The position numbers and the translations under genes are program-made. A stretch of DNA of 64,000 nucleotides. Source: Cladopsammia gracilis. Taxonomy: Eukaryota; Cnidaria; Anthozoa; Scleractinia; Dendrophylliidae. Location of the stretch: NCBI GenBank assembly GCA_022457155.1, contig JAJGOT010000037.1:1668501-1732500 (forward strand), given 5' to 3'. Shown piece after piece: positions 63,097-64,000 of this stretch; the stretch's first letter is position 1; each line of letters starts with the position of its first letter. The notes under the pieces are model-generated. The model had not been told where the DNA came from. It saw only the letters and a program-made list of their open reading frames with translations, and did not search any database.

Positions 63097-64000
63097 GTGA
63101 GTATACAGTTAGTAAGAAAACTCGCATAAAGATAGCGAGCGGCACACACTGACCTTCCTCGGTAAAGGAGCTAGGCTACCTAAAACGATCTTAGGGTGGT
63201 ACATGGTTGTACGCAGAGGGGGGCCAAGCTACTCCATGACAGGCACCGCCAAGTGTCCTCATCTTTGAAAGTTGACCATAACACACATAATTCTGTCAAG
63301 TATGAAGTAACATGTAAATGACAAAAACGACTTTTACTTCGTGTACCGGACGCAGATGACGTAAAACAAAAGGATTAATAATAAGAAACAATACTTCATC
63401 AAAATTCTATGACCCAAAAACAATGCCCGATTGTCTGTCCGGTACCTGAAGTGAAGGCCCAAATAACTTTTACTTGCGATCCTGGACACAAGGGTGTACA
63501 ACTCCAACGGCTATGCCATGCGACATTGACGAATTAAACAGCAGCTGTTCATTGCTGCCACTACTGGGATGATATGGCTGTGCGCATGGGTAAGGTACTG
63601 GCCATACCAGAAAGATGGTGGTTTTTTTTTGTCTCTTACTGTCTTTAGTTTGTTTGTATATAGATAGTCCTTGGATTGCTTTAGTCCCACTTTATATCCT
63701 ACTAGACTCTAGCTCGTGTGTCGGTTCCCTAGTTGAGGCATAGGGTTAAAGTAAATTATGGAGCTACCGCATTAACCCTATATCATCAATAAGGAGCTTA
63801 CTTTTAGACAAAGCTCTCGTAAGCGTCCACCCAAAAATGTCATATGAGCAAATTTGGGCGCGAGGCTACACGGGGAGATCACCACTTTTGAAATTTACTG
63901 TACAAGTAAGAAATTTGATATCATGGTCGGAAAGTGCTCAATAAGGCAAGTGGTTTGACTTACGAGTAAAAACGTTTCTCATAATCAGGAGTTTCGCCTC
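63097..64000. other. Intron 22 (start), no exon found
   Basis: About 900 bp with no FN3 or other coding motif on the plus strand. The gene is expected to continue to the right of the window. Confidence 0.5.

Overview
This is eukaryotic, AT-rich, intron-dominated animal DNA. The module set of the main gene (LamG, TLDc, F5/8 type C, MAM, EGF, SEA, FN3), its mostly phase-1 module borders, and the mix of Penelope-like, Harbinger, tyrosine-recombinase, LINE and foldback elements point to a cnidarian, most likely an anthozoan such as a coral or sea anemone. That assignment is inference; no marker gene is present.

Left third (1-24.8 kb): no complete host gene was found. It holds a transposon whose arms are an 11-bp satellite, two histone-type 3' stem-loop motifs, one possible minus-strand first coding exon (acidic N-terminus), a Penelope-like element with a 12-bp target duplication, a tRNA-derived SINE, several foldback MITEs, a 1.0-kb DNA transposon carrying a homeodomain recognition-helix exon, a strand-skewed repeat province (about 14.4-20.3 kb), a tyrosine-recombinase remnant and LINE fragments.

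Right two thirds (24.8-63.1 kb): one plus-strand gene. I built 22 internal exons by hand (4,821 nt, 1,607 codons); every junction keeps the reading frame. Module order: first half of a LamG domain; TLDc; two F5/8 type C domains; second half of LamG; MAM; a second TLDc; EGF-like; a complete LamG; SEA; two FN3 domains; then it runs off the window. The 5' end (start codon, signal peptide) was not found. The flanking modules are extracellular types with many N-glycosylation sequons, so I infer a secreted or single-pass surface protein. TLDc domains are otherwise known mainly from intracellular proteins (OXR1, NCOA7, TBC1D24), so two TLDc copies in an extracellular mosaic is the most notable content. 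The first LamG is split by the TLDc-F5/8C-F5/8C cassette. That cassette is 460 codons, phase 1-1, and skipping it would restore a normal LamG.

The introns are packed with nested mobile DNA: a roughly 2-kb 27-bp minisatellite, a decayed Harbinger transposon with both of its genes, a 3.7-kb inverted-repeat structure holding a Penelope remnant, an antisense L1-type LINE whose 5' end nearly touches a splice acceptor, and a short TIR element with an intact SANT/Myb-like ORF. All domain calls come from reading the translated sequence by eye; no search was run.
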